Source: Rhodocyclaceae bacterium (lineage in GTDB: Bacteria; Pseudomonadota; Gammaproteobacteria; Burkholderiales; Rhodocyclaceae). From it: a stretch of DNA of 5,567 nucleotides. The position numbers were made by a program, and so were the translations under genes. Positions 5,518 to 5,567 of this stretch are shown piece after piece; within the stretch, counting starts at the first letter, position 1; every line of letters starts with the position of its first letter. The stretch is taken from the NCBI GenBank assembly GCA_025361105.1, contig JANYAW010000079.1, positions 1 through 5,567 of the forward strand, read 5' to 3'. Under the pieces are notes generated by a model. The model was not told where the DNA came from. It ran no database searches and saw nothing but the letters and a program-made list of their open reading frames with translations.

Positions 5518-5541
5518 GAATTGCCTTGCTACGCCGACAAT
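5512..5541 (+). promoter_or_regulatory. Predicted sigma70 promoter for a gene starting at the right edge
   Basis: The consensus -35 TTGACA (5512-5517) is followed after 18 bp by GACAAT (5536-5541), a 4/6 match to the -10 box. The 14-bp palindrome ends one base upstream of the -35, so a bound repressor would hinder RNA polymerase. This suggests the next gene shares its regulator with the acyl-CoA dehydrogenase operon. Confidence 0.5.
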
Positions 5542-5553
5542 GATTCCCTTAAC

Positions 5554-5567
5554 AAAGGAAATCCGAT
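5554..5567 (+). promoter_or_regulatory. Shine-Dalgarno site and probable truncated start codon of the next gene
   Basis: AAAGGA (5554-5559) is followed after 6 nt by AT at 5566-5567, the last two bases. If the next base is G, a gene starts here at ideal spacing, about 18 nt after the transcription start expected from the promoter at 5512-5541. Its product cannot be seen; a fatty-acid metabolism role is only inferred from the shared operator. Confidence 0.4.

Noticed and set aside
1..5567. CRISPR array, tRNA or rRNA genes
   Set aside because: No regularly spaced repeats and no recognisable tRNA or rRNA sequence were seen on either strand by eye.

Overview
The window reads as a piece of a proteobacterial chromosome, most likely betaproteobacterial. 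That placement rests only on protein style, moderate GC content and gene arrangement, and I cannot name a genus. Two unrelated kinds of content meet here: fatty-acid beta-oxidation genes at the left, and an accessory block of about 3.7 kb in the middle and right that carries a toxin-antitoxin module and a two-gene ATPase/PLD-like pair.

Left part (1-1795), minus strand: a long-chain-type acyl-CoA dehydrogenase (593-1732) is followed 44 bp downstream by a thiolase that runs off the left edge (1-548). They look like one operon. Its likely promoter (TTGTCA-17 bp-TAAATT, 1768-1796) has a perfect 14-bp palindrome in the spacer, as expected of a repressor operator.

Middle (1796-2519), plus strand: a vapBC type II toxin-antitoxin operon. 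VapB has an AbrB-type DNA-binding fold and VapC is a PIN-domain RNase. A perfect AT-rich palindrome, AAGTATATACTT, overlaps the likely -10 region.

Right (2643-5382), plus strand: a 619-aa RecF/OLD-like ATPase with a DUF3696-type C-terminus, overlapping by 8 bp a 295-aa protein whose C-terminal half looks like a PLD-type domain with an HDR motif (similar to the MIT_C group). The tight coupling, the ATPase type and the toxin-antitoxin neighbour suggest an ATPase-plus-effector conflict (possibly anti-phage) system. I cannot match the pair to a named system.

Right edge (5383-5567): a possible terminator, then a second exact copy of the 23-bp sequence that contains the 14-bp palindrome, a plausible sigma70 promoter, and a Shine-Dalgarno sequence. 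The next gene probably starts at 5566. The two 23-bp copies (1773-1795 and 5495-5517) are direct repeats bracketing exactly the accessory genes. Removing one repeat plus the block (3,722 bp) would leave a single operator between the acyl-CoA dehydrogenase operon and a divergent gene beyond the right edge. The accessory block may therefore have been inserted into a shared regulatory region; the alternative is that the two copies are simply two operators of one regulon.
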